Part shown: positions 44,204-53,824 of the stretch, piece after piece | Position numbering within the stretch: position 1 is the stretch's first letter | Layout of the letters: each line of letters starts with the position of its first letter | NCBI RefSeq assembly: GCF_001679485.1 | Contig: NZ_LZOZ01000012.1 | Location: 1 to 64,000 of the forward strand | DNA length: 64,000 nucleotides | Reading direction: 5' to 3' | DNA from: Haemophilus sp. CCUG 60358 | GTDB lineage: Bacteria > Pseudomonadota > Gammaproteobacteria > Enterobacterales > Pasteurellaceae | Program-made: the position numbers and the translations under genes | Notes under the pieces: generated by a model | Databases searched by the model: none | The model's input: the letters and a program-made list of their open reading frames with translations, nothing else | What the model was told of the DNA's origin: nothing

Positions 44204-45010
44204 TCAATTAAATTGAAAGACAGATGCCCAATTTTGTGTATTATCTGCCACCATCACAAAGGAGGGATTAATTAAACTTTCACGCTGATTATAGGTGAGC
44301 GGTTGATAGTGCGGATCGAAAATCATTCCATTGATTTCAGCTAATAAAATTTCAGCGCCTGCCGTATCCCATTCGCCAGTTTTACCGAGTCGAACATAGC
44401 AATCAACAGCTCCCTCAGCAACCAAACCGCTTTTCAAACTGCTCGAACCCACCACCGTAAATTCGCATGCCAAATTCTTTGCTAAAATTGACCGCACTTT
44501 TTCTTGTGAGGTAGTGGCGCCTACGGCGATTTTTAGCGGTTTTGTGAGATCGATTTTTTTGGGTTGTAAGATTTTTATTTCTTTGTTGCTTTGCTTGAAT
44601 GCCCCAAAACCTTTCATTGCGTAATAGGTGATATTCAAAATAGGGAAGTGGATAACACCCAGTACAGGTTGATGGTTTTGTACGAGTGTAATCAATACGG
44701 AGAATTGATCTGTGCGATCAATAAATTGTTGCGTGCCATCAAGGGGATCGATTAGCCAATAAGTTTGCCAAGTTTGGCGTTGTTCAAAGGGAATATTGCA
44801 GTTTTCCTCTGAAAGAACAGGAATGTCAGGGAAAAGTGCGGTCAGTTTTTTGATTAAAAATTGGCTGACAAATAAATCTGCTTCCGTGACAGGGGTGTTA
44901 TCCGATTTAGTTTGTATTTTTACATCCTGTTGGTAAAAATGAGCTAAATGTTTTCCCGCTTCATTAGCGAGTGCACGGACTTGATCGAGAAGAGATTGAG
45001 ATAATTGCAT
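44204..45010 (-). CDS. cysQ: 3'(2'),5'-bisphosphate nucleotidase CysQ
   Basis: Hydrolyses 3'-phosphoadenosine 5'-phosphate to AMP, preventing its toxic build-up from sulfate assimilation. The 268-aa protein of the inositol monophosphatase family has the metal motifs LSEEN (about 69-73), DPLDGTQQFI (about 88-97) and WDTAGAEILL (about 213-222). It lies upstream of zwf, the same order as in H. influenzae. Two uptake signals lie inside (44491-44499, 44834-44842). Confidence 0.94.
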   Translation of the reverse strand: MQLSQSLLDQVRALANEAGKHLAHFYQQDVKIQTKSDNTPVTEADLFVSQFLIKKLTALFPDIPVLSEENCNIPFEQRQTWQTYWLIDPLDGTQQFIDRTDQFSVLITLVQNHQPVLGVIHFPILNITYYAMKGFGAFKQSNKEIKILQPKKIDLTKPLKIAVGATTSQEKVRSILAKNLACEFTVVGSSSLKSGLVAEGAVDCYVRLGKTGEWDTAGAEILLAEINGMIFDPHYQPLTYNQRESLINPSFVMVADNTQNWASVFQFN

Positions 45011-45019
45011 GTTTATTTC

Positions 45020-45424
45020 CTACTTTGATTTCGGTAATAACAAGGAGAGGAAAATTGTTGTATAGATTGCCAGGATGACAGAACCCTCTAAGACAAATAA
45101 TACACGGTCAGTCAGATATTGAGTATTTTGTGCGATGAGAAGGTTGCCGATACTCCAATAACAAAAAAGAATGATGAATGAAAAAATGAGAATTTTATTC
45201 CACTGATGACGTAGATAGCCGCGGTATTTAGCAAAGTAAGCATTGATTATTGCTGGCACGGTGAGAGGCCAAAATGTTAGAAAGAAACCAAATAATACGG
45301 CATCGAAGTTGCCTTCTTTGCAGTAGTCCATTCCGAAAGCGACATAAGCAATAATGCTACCGATTAGCTGTGTAACCAATGGGAAGATGATAATTGCTTT
45401 TAGATAAGGGGATTGCGTTGACAC
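45020..45424 (-). CDS. Integral membrane protein, function unknown
   Basis: A 134-aa hydrophobic protein with four predicted helices (about 9-29, 43-62, 78-97 and 106-128). It starts with GTG, supported by a good AGGAG ribosome site 6 bases upstream. It lies 9 bases before cysQ, so it is probably co-transcribed with it, and downstream of the OPT transporter. I recognise no family. Confidence 0.75.
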   Translation of the reverse strand: MSTQSPYLKAIIIFPLVTQLIGSIIAYVAFGMDYCKEGNFDAVLFGFFLTFWPLTVPAIINAYFAKYRGYLRHQWNKILIFSFIILFCYWSIGNLLIAQNTQYLTDRVLFVLEGSVILAIYTTIFLSLLLPKSK

Positions 45425-45474
45425 CTTAAGCTCCTAGAAAAATAGGCTATCCGAGGACAGCCTATTTAAATCCA

Positions 45475-47475
45475 TTATTTCGATTTCTTCGCACGTAATA
45501 CACGAGAAACGAAAATAAAGATACCAAAGATAAATACGGCAAGACCAAGTAATTCGCCAATATTATCCCAATTTTCTAATCCTAAGGCTAATGGATCTTC
45601 AGAACCACCTGAGGTGACAGATGCCGCAATAATGAAGGCTAAGATGACGCCCATCAAGCTTTCACCCACAATTAAACCCGCAGCGAAAAGTGTGCCGAAA
45701 CGTTCTGCTTTTTTCTCCACTTCAGTATCGTTAGTGCGTTTTGCATAGTTTTTAATATGACGGGTGATAAACCATGCCATTACCGCACCGACCACAACCG
45801 GCATATTGATTGATGGTGGAAGGTAGATACCAATCCCAACCGCTAATACTGGTAAGGCAAAGCGGCTGTCACTGGTTTTACGCATGAATGCATCCACAAT
45901 GATCAATACAATACCTAAACCAACACCAGTTAAAATGTAGGTCCATTCTAAATGGTCGGTGAAAATACCTTGTGAAATGGTGGTCATAAGGGTTGCTTGT
46001 GGTGCTGAAAGCGCTTGTGCTGGATCCATATCTGGACGTGGTAATGCGCCAGTGAAACCATAAGCGTGGTATAAAATTTCTAATACCGGTGCAATCACTA
46101 ATGCACCAACGAAACAACCGATAATCAATGCAACCTGTTGTCTCCAAGGGGTCGCTTCAACTAGAAGACCGGTTTTTAAGTCTTGTAAGTTATCGTTTGA
46201 AATAGTCGCGGTGGTTAAAACGATAGATGCCGTGAATAAGGTCAATGCGGTTAAGAATTTTTGACCGTCCGCTGTTTCAAATAAACCACTGCTTTTACCA
46301 ATAGTCACTAAAACAAGTGAAATCACGATAACAGAAATAATCCCGATACCAGAAATAGGGCTAGAAGATGAGCCCACAAGTCCAGCCATATAACCCGATG
46401 CTGCTGCAACGAAGAAACCAATTAACACCGCAAGTAGCGTACAAACCACCACTAATAATACGGCAAGCTCGGCAGAAATAGGCGCTGCGGCAACGAAGTG
46501 ATATAAAGAAATCACGATTAACACGACTGTCGCCAATAAAATGTAAATGATGGTTTTTGGTGATAAGTCGATATCAATACGATGTTCTGATTCCTCTTGG
46601 GAACCTTTTAACATACGGAAAGAATGAATCATCCCTTCGATCATTGGTTTGAGAAGGATTAATAATGTCCAAATCGCTGCGATACCGATAGTCCCGACAC
46701 CAATAAAGCGAACTTTGGTTTTCCATTCGGTCATCGCATAGCTCACGATTGACGCATCGGTTGGCATATCGCCTGTTGCAGTGAAATAAGGTACTGCGAC
46801 ACCCCAAGCAAGGAATGTGCCGAATAACATGGCCAGACCGCCCACGATACCAATTAAGTAACCCGCTCCCACTAAGGCAAGAGAGAAGCCCATTGGTAAT
46901 TGGAAAATCGCTTTACCGTTAGAGAACCATGCGCTCGCGCTATCAGACATGACACGTAATGCATTGGTGAAGAATGCAACGGTTCCTGCAAAAATACCGC
47001 CGTAAGCAATATCTTTTACACCGCTGTCGCTTTCGCTATTGTTACCCGCTTTTAAGATTTCAGCCGCAGCCACACCTTCAGGGTAAGGTAAGTCGCTGTT
47101 TACCACCATTGCACGACGTAATGGAATGGTAAATAGTACGCCTAGAGTACCACCAGAGGCACAGATAAGCACCGTTTGCCAAAATGGGAATTCTTGCCAG
47201 TAGCCCATCATTAATAGGCCTGGAAGCACGAAAATAACAGAAGATAACGTCCCTGCTGATGAAGCTTGGGTTTGTACCATGTTATTTTCTAAGATACTGG
47301 AATCCTTGAAGAATTTTAAAATTGCCATTGAAATTACGGCAGCTGGAATGGAGGAGGCGAAAGTCATCCCCACTTTAAGACCTAAATAAACGTTAGATGC
47401 AGTGAAGATCACTGTAATTAACGCCCCAAGGAACATTCCTCGGAAGGTCAATTCTTTTAAATTATCATGAGACAT
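45475..47475 (-). CDS. OPT-family oligopeptide transporter
   Basis: A 666-aa inner-membrane protein with about 16 hydrophobic helices and the conserved OPT start (ELTFRGMFLGALITVIFTA, about residues 7-25), plus the SSPISGIGIISV and DAFMRKTSDSRFALPVLAVG segments. OPT proteins carry small peptides or metal chelates by proton symport; the substrate here is unknown. A homologue stands near cysQ-zwf in H. influenzae too. An AGGAAAATTT ribosome site precedes the ATG. Confidence 0.93.
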   Translation of the reverse strand: MSHDNLKELTFRGMFLGALITVIFTASNVYLGLKVGMTFASSIPAAVISMAILKFFKDSSILENNMVQTQASSAGTLSSVIFVLPGLLMMGYWQEFPFWQTVLICASGGTLGVLFTIPLRRAMVVNSDLPYPEGVAAAEILKAGNNSESDSGVKDIAYGGIFAGTVAFFTNALRVMSDSASAWFSNGKAIFQLPMGFSLALVGAGYLIGIVGGLAMLFGTFLAWGVAVPYFTATGDMPTDASIVSYAMTEWKTKVRFIGVGTIGIAAIWTLLILLKPMIEGMIHSFRMLKGSQEESEHRIDIDLSPKTIIYILLATVVLIVISLYHFVAAAPISAELAVLLVVVCTLLAVLIGFFVAAASGYMAGLVGSSSSPISGIGIISVIVISLVLVTIGKSSGLFETADGQKFLTALTLFTASIVLTTATISNDNLQDLKTGLLVEATPWRQQVALIIGCFVGALVIAPVLEILYHAYGFTGALPRPDMDPAQALSAPQATLMTTISQGIFTDHLEWTYILTGVGLGIVLIIVDAFMRKTSDSRFALPVLAVGIGIYLPPSINMPVVVGAVMAWFITRHIKNYAKRTNDTEVEKKAERFGTLFAAGLIVGESLMGVILAFIIAASVTSGGSEDPLALGLENWDNIGELLGLAVFIFGIFIFVSRVLRAKKSK

Positions 47476-47590
47476 AAATTTTCCTATTTATTTTTGAAAA
47501 ATGACTATACATTCTCAAAAAAAGAATAATTATTCAAGTTTTATTTAAAGTTAATCGTTTGTGATTAGAATTTATCTAAATTTCTTCGAT

Positions 47591-48139
47591 TTATTTACGT
47601 TTTTTTAAATAATCTCGTAAGATATAAAGTGCGGTTAAGTTTCTTGCCTCATTAAATTCATCACTCACCAACAGGGCATCAAGTTGAGATAAAGGGTAGC
47701 GTACGATTTCTAATGGTTCGGGCTCATCCCCTTCCAGTTGATTTGGGTATAGATCTTCACCTAGTAAAACGTGCATTTTATGACCCATGATTTGTGGATT
47801 GATCTTCATGGTGCGTAAAAACGTCCATTTTTTTGCGCCAAAAGCAATTTCTTCCTGCAATTCACGATTTGCACTTTGTTCGGGCGTTTCTCCTGTATCC
47901 ATTCCACCTTTTACAAAACCTAGTTCATATTGTTCCGTTCCAACAGCATATTCGCGAACCAGGAGAAGATCCTCTCCATCAATTGCAATCACCATGACAG
48001 AATCGCGATTAAAAGGGCGGAAACGTTCGTAAGTGCGGTCAATGCCATTAGAGAATTTGAGATCGACGGCTTGAATTTCAAACAAGCGGGATTTTGCCAC
48101 GGTAGAAAGGGAGAGAATGTGTGGAAGTTGTTTTTTCAT
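47591..48139 (-). CDS. nudE: ADP compounds hydrolase NudE (Nudix)
   Basis: Nudix hydrolase active in E. coli on ADP-ribose, Ap3A and NADH. The 182-aa protein matches E. coli NudE along its length (FSNGIDRTYERFRPFNRDSV, REYAVGTEQYELGFVKGGMD). The Nudix box runs from about residue 85 (GGMDTGETPEQSANRELQEE); the usual Gly three residues after EE is replaced by Ala (EEIAF). Divergent from hslR. Uptake signals at 47627-47635 and 48031-48039. Confidence 0.92.
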   Translation of the reverse strand: MKKQLPHILSLSTVAKSRLFEIQAVDLKFSNGIDRTYERFRPFNRDSVMVIAIDGEDLLLVREYAVGTEQYELGFVKGGMDTGETPEQSANRELQEEIAFGAKKWTFLRTMKINPQIMGHKMHVLLGEDLYPNQLEGDEPEPLEIVRYPLSQLDALLVSDEFNEARNLTALYILRDYLKKRK

Positions 48140-48203
48140 AATATTAGCCCTATTATCTTGTTATTGGCTCATCATACGCAAAGTGAGAGAAATAGGAAGA
48201 GTT

Positions 48204-48599
48204 ATGGCTGAAAATAATGAAGTACGATTAGATAAATGGCTTTGGGCGGCGCGTTTTTATAAAACCCGTAGCATTGCGAAAGCAATGATTGAAGGGGGTA
48301 AAGTCCATTACAACGGCCAACGTACAAAAGTGAGTAAAACCGTCGAAGTTGGTGCGATGATTAAACTTCGCCAAGGTAGCGACGAAAAAGAAATTGAAGT
48401 GATTGCTTTAAGTGATCAACGCCGTGGCGCCCCTGAGGCCCAATTACTTTACCAAGAAACGGCACAGAGTGTGAAAAAACGCGAAGAAATGGCATGGGCA
48501 AGAAAAAATAATGCACTGTCTATGCCACATCCTGATCGTCGTCCAAACAAAAAAGAACGTCGAGATTTATTGAAATTTAAACACCAAGATGAGTTCTAG
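48204..48599 (+). CDS. hslR: Heat shock protein 15 (ribosome-associated S4-domain protein)
   Basis: Hsp15 binds stalled 50S subunits carrying a nascent chain and helps recycle them. I chose the ATG at 48204 (131 aa, MAENNEVRLDKWLWAARFYK), which has an AGGAAG ribosome site; the open frame upstream overlaps nudE antisense and is not coding. The S4 RNA-binding domain spans about 8-70, and a basic C-terminal helix follows (RRPNKKERRDLLKFK). A terminator made of two uptake signals follows. Confidence 0.94.
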   Translation: MAENNEVRLDKWLWAARFYKTRSIAKAMIEGGKVHYNGQRTKVSKTVEVGAMIKLRQGSDEKEIEVIALSDQRRGAPEAQLLYQETAQSVKKREEMAWARKNNALSMPHPDRRPNKKERRDLLKFKHQDEF

Positions 48600-48605
48600 A
48601 AAATA

Positions 48606-48632
48606 AAAGTGCGGTCAATTTGACCGCACTTT
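48606..48632. terminator. Inverted uptake-signal pair after hslR
   Basis: AAAGTGCGGTC (48606-48616) pairs with GACCGCACTTT (48622-48632) around a short AATT-rich loop, between converging hslR and the YqhA-family gene. No long T run, so strength is uncertain. Confidence 0.8.
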
Positions 48633-48637
48633 GTGTA

Positions 48638-49195
48638 TTAATGGTTTTTGTGGCTTGTACTGTAGAGGATTTTGTCGGTATAAGCCATCGCAATCGCTGA
48701 AATCAAGAAAGCAAAATGAATAATCACTTCCCACATAATCGTTTTTTCAGGAATTTTTGAGGCATTCACAAAGGTTTGCAATAAGTGAATAGACGAAATG
48801 CTGATAATTGACATAGAAAGTTTAACTTTCAGCACGGTCGCATTCACATGGCTCATCCATTCAGGTTGATCAGGATGGTTTTTTGTACGAAGTTTTGAAA
48901 CAAAAATCTCGTATCCGCCTAATGTCACCATCACCAATAAGTTTGCAATCATCACCACATCAATGAGATTGAGGACGGCGAGCATAATGGTGTCTGCATC
49001 CATTTCATTAACATTGGTGATGAGATACCACAAGTTTTTCATAAACTTGTAGGCATAGATACCTTGTACGACAATTAAACCTAAGTAAATAGGCACTTGT
49101 AGCCAACGACTCGCAAAAATTGTTTTGCTTAGAAAACTGGTTTATTCGTTATATTTTGCACATGGATCCGTGATTTCTTTTTGTTCTGTCGCCAT
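48638..49195 (-). pseudogene. UPF0114/YqhA-family membrane protein gene with in-frame stop codon
   Basis: The natural start appears to be the ATG at 49195, with a GGGGA ribosome site; it reads MATEQKEITDPCAKYNE and meets TAA at 49144-49142 (codon 18). The same frame then continues as [21 protein letters not shown] and on for the full YqhA family length to 48638, with its three to four membrane helices intact. A downstream GTG (49096) has no ribosome site and would drop the first helix. TTA to TAA would explain the break. It is probably a recent nonsense pseudogene; sequencing error or read-through remain possible. Confidence 0.8.
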
Positions 49196-49226
49196 AAAAT
49201 TCCCCACAAATAAAAAATTTAAATAA

Positions 49227-49253
49227 AAAAGCGGCAAGAAAATAGCCGCTTTT
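49227..49253 (-). terminator. Terminator of rmuC
   Basis: A perfect 9-bp stem (49227-49235 with 49245-49253), followed on the minus strand by a T run, 25 bases after the rmuC stop. Confidence 0.88.
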
Positions 49254-49277
49254 AAAGAAAAATTCAACAGGGATGCT

Positions 49278-50888
49278 TTATTTTACCCCGTTCTCGGTAG
49301 TGATAAGGGATAGGCGCGTTAAGTCCACGTCATTATTGAGTAATTCAACGTTTGGCATGCTCTTGTTAGCTTTCGCTGACAAGTCTTTAAAGCGTTCCAC
49401 TTTCCCCACTAAACCTTGTTGCCCCACAAGGGCGGTGACGGTGCTGTTGTATTGATTGCTCACAGTGGAAAGGGTATTCCCCAGTTTGTTTAAACGTTCT
49501 GCCACCAGGCAAATCTGGTTGTAAATTTCCCCCGCTTTTTCTGCGATTTCTTTCGCTTCGGCGTTGCCTCGTTCGATACGCCATAAATTCGCCACTGTGC
49601 GTAAAATTGGCATGAGGGTCGTGTGCGAAACCATAATCACATTTTTCTCGTAGCCATAATTAAATAGACTTGGATCTAATTTTAAGGCTTCAATATAAGC
49701 GGGTTCCACTGCAATGAACATCAAGACAAAATTAGGACTGCGCATGCCAATCAAATTGCTGTAATCCTTGCGGTGCAAGTCATCAATGTGATTTTTCAGG
49801 GCTTTAATATGCTCCCTTAGTAAACGCTCACGTTCGAATTCATCCTCAGAATTGACCGCACTTTCGTAAGCATTCAATGACATTTTGCTATCGATGATAA
49901 TATTTTTCTCATCAGGTAAATTGAGCACAAAATCAGGATAGTTTCGACCGCCTTGTTCATCTTTAAAATGGGCCTGCGCACTGTAATGCACGTTTTCAAT
50001 GAGTCCCGCAAGTTGAAGTGCGCGTTCAAGTTGCACTTCTCCCCAGTTGCCTAAGGTTTTCTTTTCCCCTTTTAGCGCAGAAGTTAAATTATTGGCCTCT
50101 TGCGACATATTTAAGCCAATTTCCAACACCTTTTTAATTTCCGCTTCTAAGCCCGCATTACCTTTCACCGATTCCGAATGGATTTCATTGACCCGTTTTT
50201 GAAAGCCTTCGATTTGTTCTCGGAAAGGCTTCAACAAGGTTTCCAATGCCGTTTGATTGGTTTGATTAAAGGATTGGCTTTTTTCTTCCAAAATGCGGTT
50301 GGCCAGATTTTGGAATTCTACGCCTAGTTGTTGTTTGGATTGTTCAATATGCTGTTGCTGTTCGGCAAAATGCTTTTCTTTTTCGGAAAGGGTGGTTTTC
50401 AACTCCGTTAATTCTTGTGAAAGTGCGGTCAATTTTTCCTGCGTTTTTTGCTGTTCTTGTTCTTTTCTAAGTACATTTTCTTGCGCTTGTTGTAATTGAC
50501 CTTGTAAGCTTTCGGCTTGTGCTGACGCGATCCCAAAGCGTTCTTTTAATGCGGTGATTTGCCCGCCAATTTGATCGTGTCGGAGCTGTTCTTCATCCAA
50601 TTCTTTTTCTAAATATTGGATTTTTTCATCGCGTTCATTAAGGCGAGTTTGCAAGCCTTCCGCATGAGTTTGCGCTTTAACGGCTTGTTGTTCTAATTGA
50701 TTTTTGACCGAACTTAAGGAATCAAAACGCTCAGCCAATTGATTGTAATCGTCGATGGTTTTATTGAGATCTTGTTGTAATTCTTGCGTATCTCGTTTGC
50801 TGCGGCTTAATAGAAAAAGCATCACAATACTGATAAAAACCAGCACGGCAATGATAATTAAATATTGATTAGACGTGAGTTCTGACAT
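49278..50888 (-). CDS. rmuC: DNA recombination protein RmuC
   Basis: Limits recombination at inverted repeats in E. coli; the C-terminal part has a restriction-nuclease-like fold. The 536-aa protein has one N-terminal membrane helix (about 8-25), a very long coiled coil (about 30-215, rich in Glu, Gln and Lys) and the conserved RmuC core (about 250-480) with YPDFVLNLPDEKNIIIDSKM. An AGGAG ribosome site precedes the ATG. Uptake signals at 49855-49863 and 50421-50429. Confidence 0.94.
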   Translation of the reverse strand: MSELTSNQYLIIIAVLVFISIVMLFLLSRSKRDTQELQQDLNKTIDDYNQLAERFDSLSSVKNQLEQQAVKAQTHAEGLQTRLNERDEKIQYLEKELDEEQLRHDQIGGQITALKERFGIASAQAESLQGQLQQAQENVLRKEQEQQKTQEKLTALSQELTELKTTLSEKEKHFAEQQQHIEQSKQQLGVEFQNLANRILEEKSQSFNQTNQTALETLLKPFREQIEGFQKRVNEIHSESVKGNAGLEAEIKKVLEIGLNMSQEANNLTSALKGEKKTLGNWGEVQLERALQLAGLIENVHYSAQAHFKDEQGGRNYPDFVLNLPDEKNIIIDSKMSLNAYESAVNSEDEFERERLLREHIKALKNHIDDLHRKDYSNLIGMRSPNFVLMFIAVEPAYIEALKLDPSLFNYGYEKNVIMVSHTTLMPILRTVANLWRIERGNAEAKEIAEKAGEIYNQICLVAERLNKLGNTLSTVSNQYNSTVTALVGQQGLVGKVERFKDLSAKANKSMPNVELLNNDVDLTRLSLITTENGVK

Positions 50889-50966
50889 AAATAGGCTCCT
50901 AGAAACGCAAAAATTTTAGCATATTCCCAGAAACTTTTTAAAAATTAAGATTGTTAATTAGATAAG

Positions 50967-50998
50967 AAAAGTGCGGTCAAAAATAACCGCACTTTTTA
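50967..50998. terminator. Uptake-signal terminator after aphA
   Basis: AAAAGTGCGGT (50967-50977) pairs with ACCGCACTTTT (50986-50996). On the minus strand the T-rich flank follows, 9 bases after the aphA stop. Confidence 0.82.
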
Positions 50999-51004
50999 GG
51001 AAGA

Positions 51005-51712
51005 TTAGTAGTTTGAGTTAATCAATACTTCTTCACCGTAGCCACCAAGGGTTGGCATTGGTTGATAAGTGGAGTTAGCAGCACGCATTAAACGAATACC
51101 ACGGATACCAGCTTCTTTTGCTGCGAGGATATCGTCATCGCTGTCACCATAGTGAATACTCACTTTGTGCTCAATAATACCAGGTGTTTTGTTATATTTA
51201 GTTGGAAGTTTGCGACCGCCCATGAATTCTACAGGGTGCATGTCTTTAATATTAAAGGCTTTTTGTAGCACTGGTGTCACACCATCTTTATCACCCGCTG
51301 TACGACCGGTAATAAAATAAATTTGGTCACCACGTGCTTGGTGCATATTAATTAAATCCACCGCAATTTGTTTTGGAATGGAATATTGGTCACAACCTGC
51401 ATTCACTTCATTCCAGAAATCTTGATTTTTTAAGTAATCATTTTTACCTGGAGAGTATTTTTCTTGGCCGTGATAGAAACAAGGGCTACTGAAAAGTACA
51501 GTATCGTCAATGTCGAAGCTCACATTAATGGGTGCTTTACCTTCCAATTCTTTTTTCAACTGCTCAACAGAGATCCAGTGAATCGGTTTTTGCTCTGTCA
51601 TTTCACGAGCATTTGTACCTTGTTCAGTGTAAGGTTCTTTGTTTGATGCAAAAGTAGAGACTGCGCTTGCCGCTAAAATTGCAATGGCAGAAAGTTTAAG
51701 TAAATTTTTCAT
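51005..51712 (-). CDS. aphA: Class B acid phosphatase AphA
   Basis: Periplasmic non-specific acid phosphatase/phosphotransferase acting on nucleotides and other phosphomonoesters. I chose the ATG at 51712 (235 aa, MKNLLKLSAIAILAASAVST), which has a GAGGAAA ribosome site and gives a normal signal peptide. The haloacid dehalogenase motifs are FDIDDTVLFSS (near 66), TGRT (near 134) and GDSDDDI (near 188). A perfect 12-base PurR-type palindrome and a near-CRP site lie upstream. Confidence 0.94.
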   Translation of the reverse strand: MKNLLKLSAIAILAASAVSTFASNKEPYTEQGTNAREMTEQKPIHWISVEQLKKELEGKAPINVSFDIDDTVLFSSPCFYHGQEKYSPGKNDYLKNQDFWNEVNAGCDQYSIPKQIAVDLINMHQARGDQIYFITGRTAGDKDGVTPVLQKAFNIKDMHPVEFMGGRKLPTKYNKTPGIIEHKVSIHYGDSDDDILAAKEAGIRGIRLMRAANSTYQPMPTLGGYGEEVLINSNY

Positions 51713-51785
51713 GATTTTCCTCATTGAGTAGTTTGTTTTGAACATAACAAATCATATTCCTTTGATATTTTGGAGTAAAATCTTG

Positions 51786-51797
51786 GCAAACGTTTGC
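51786..51797. promoter_or_regulatory. PurR-like operator upstream of aphA
   Basis: GCAAACGTTTGC is a perfect palindrome equal to the core of the PurR box (ACGCAAACGTTTGCGT in E. coli). Its outer bases do not match. It lies 74 bases before the aphA start and 135 before hslV. Binding by PurR is inferred. Confidence 0.55.
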
Positions 51798-51807
51798 TAT
51801 TTTGATT

Positions 51808-51823
51808 TATGATCTTTGTCACA
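51808..51823. promoter_or_regulatory. Imperfect CRP-like site between aphA and hslV
   Basis: TATGA-N6-TCACA, one base from the ideal TGTGA-N6-TCACA, about 96 bases before the aphA start. Weaker than the other CRP-type sites here. Confidence 0.4.
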
Positions 51824-51932
51824 TTTTTTTAAACTGATTGTCTAATAAAGCATCAAAGAAAAATTTCCCCTTGAATTTGGCGGAATCGATCGCATATAAC
51901 GAATAACTTTTCTTAAAAGAAGGATAAAAAGA

Positions 51933-52463
51933 ATGACAACAATTGTAAGCGTACGTCGTAATGGCCAAGTAGTTGTTGGGGGCGATGGACAGGTTTCACT
52001 AGGCAATACAGTGATGAAGGGGAATGCCCGCAAAGTACGCCGTTTATATAATGGCAAAGTTCTAGCCGGTTTCGCAGGCGGCACAGCAGATGCGTTCACT
52101 TTATTTGAATTATTTGAGCGTAAATTAGAAATGCATCAAGGGCATTTGTTAAAAGCCGCGGTGGAATTAGCCAAAGATTGGCGAACCGATCGTGCGTTAC
52201 GCAAGTTAGAAGCGATGCTGATTGTGGCGGATGAAAAAGAAAGTTTAATCATTACCGGTATTGGTGATGTGGTGCAACCGGAAGCCGATCAGATTTTAGC
52301 GATTGGTTCAGGCGGTAATTATGCGTTGTCGGCCGCTCGTGCATTGGTGGAAAATACCGATTTATCAGCACGTGAAATTGTTGAGAAGTCTTTAAAAATT
52401 GCCGGTGATATCTGCGTGTTTACCAATACGAATTTCACTATCGAAGAATTACCGAATAAATAA
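51933..52463 (+). CDS. hslV: ATP-dependent protease proteolytic subunit HslV
   Basis: Proteasome-like threonine protease of the HslUV (ClpQY) complex. The 176-aa product begins [20 protein letters not shown]; after Met removal the catalytic Thr becomes N-terminal. An AGAAGGA ribosome site precedes the start. hslU follows after 9 bases. Confidence 0.97.
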   Translation: MTTIVSVRRNGQVVVGGDGQVSLGNTVMKGNARKVRRLYNGKVLAGFAGGTADAFTLFELFERKLEMHQGHLLKAAVELAKDWRTDRALRKLEAMLIVADEKESLIITGIGDVVQPEADQILAIGSGGNYALSAARALVENTDLSAREIVEKSLKIAGDICVFTNTNFTIEELPNK

Positions 52464-52472
52464 GGAAAAATT

Positions 52473-53807
52473 ATGTCTGAAATGACCCCTCGTGAAATTG
52501 TTTCCGAATTAGATCAACATATTATCGGCCAAAAAGAGGCGAAAAGAGCGGTTGCGATCGCATTACGTAACCGTTGGAGAAGAATGCAGTTGCAAGAGCC
52601 ACTTCGCCATGAAGTGACCCCTAAAAATATTTTAATGATTGGTCCAACAGGTGTGGGGAAAACCGAGATTGCGCGTCGTCTTGCAAAATTAGCTAATGCA
52701 CCATTCATTAAAGTGGAAGCGACCAAGTTCACCGAAGTGGGCTATGTGGGGAAAGAAGTGGACTCCATTATTCGTGATTTAACGGACAGTGCGATGAAAT
52801 TGGTTCGCCAGCAAGAAATTGCGAAAAATCGTGCGAAAGCAGAAGATGCGGCTGAAGATCGTATTTTAGATGCATTACTACCACCACCAAAAAATCAATG
52901 GGGTGAAGTGGAAAACCACGATACCAACAGCAGTACTCGCCAAGCGTTCCGTAAAAAATTACGTGAAGGTCAATTAGACGATAAAGAAATTGAAATTGAT
53001 GTGTCTGCGGGTGTTTCAATGGGGGTGGAAATCATGGCACCTCCTGGTATGGAAGAAATGACCAATCAGTTGCAATCCATGTTCCAAAGCCTGGGTTCGG
53101 ATAAAACTAAAAAACGCAAAATGAAAATTAAGGATGCATTAAAAACCTTAATTGACGATGAAGCAGCCAAATTGATCAATCCAGAAGAATTGAAACAAAA
53201 AGCCATTGATGCAGTTGAGCAAAACGGTATTGTGTTTATTGATGAGATTGACAAGATCTGTAAAAAAGGCGAATACAGTGGTGCGGATGTTTCTCGTGAG
53301 GGTGTGCAACGTGACTTATTACCATTGGTGGAAGGTTCAACGGTTAATACCAAACATGGGATGGTGAAAACTGATCATATTCTCTTTATTGCATCGGGTG
53401 CATTCCAAGTGGCGCGTCCATCAGATTTAATCCCAGAGTTGCAAGGTCGTTTGCCGATTCGTGTTGAATTATCAGCATTAACGGCAGAAGATTTTGAGCG
53501 TATTCTAACTGAGCCAAATGCGTCTTTAACAGAGCAATATAAAGCCCTCATGGCAACAGAAGGCGTGAGTATTGAGTTTACACAAGATGCGATTAAGAAA
53601 ATTGCTGAAGCAGCTTTCCGTGTGAATGAGAAAACAGAGAATATCGGAGCAAGACGTTTACATACCGTTATGGAACGTTTAATGGATAAAATTTCATTTG
53701 ATGCGAGCGATATGAACGGACAAACCGTGAATATCGATGCGGCCTATGTGATTGAGGCATTAGGCGAAGTGATTGAAAATGAAGATTTAAGTCGATTCAT
53801 TCTGTAA
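52473..53807 (+). CDS. hslU: ATP-dependent protease ATPase subunit HslU
   Basis: AAA+ unfoldase that feeds HslV. The 444-aa protein has Walker [10 protein letters not shown] (about 57-65), the intermediate I domain (about 110-240), Walker [11 protein letters not shown] (about 252-261) and ends with the family C-terminal DLSRFIL, the segment that inserts into HslV to activate it. hslVU is a heat-shock operon in E. coli; I did not find a convincing sigma-32 promoter. Confidence 0.97.
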   Translation: MSEMTPREIVSELDQHIIGQKEAKRAVAIALRNRWRRMQLQEPLRHEVTPKNILMIGPTGVGKTEIARRLAKLANAPFIKVEATKFTEVGYVGKEVDSIIRDLTDSAMKLVRQQEIAKNRAKAEDAAEDRILDALLPPPKNQWGEVENHDTNSSTRQAFRKKLREGQLDDKEIEIDVSAGVSMGVEIMAPPGMEEMTNQLQSMFQSLGSDKTKKRKMKIKDALKTLIDDEAAKLINPEELKQKAIDAVEQNGIVFIDEIDKICKKGEYSGADVSREGVQRDLLPLVEGSTVNTKHGMVKTDHILFIASGAFQVARPSDLIPELQGRLPIRVELSALTAEDFERILTEPNASLTEQYKALMATEGVSIEFTQDAIKKIAEAAFRVNEKTENIGARRLHTVMERLMDKISFDASDMNGQTVNIDAAYVIEALGEVIENEDLSRFIL

Positions 53808-53824
53808 TGAAAGTTTAGATAAAG

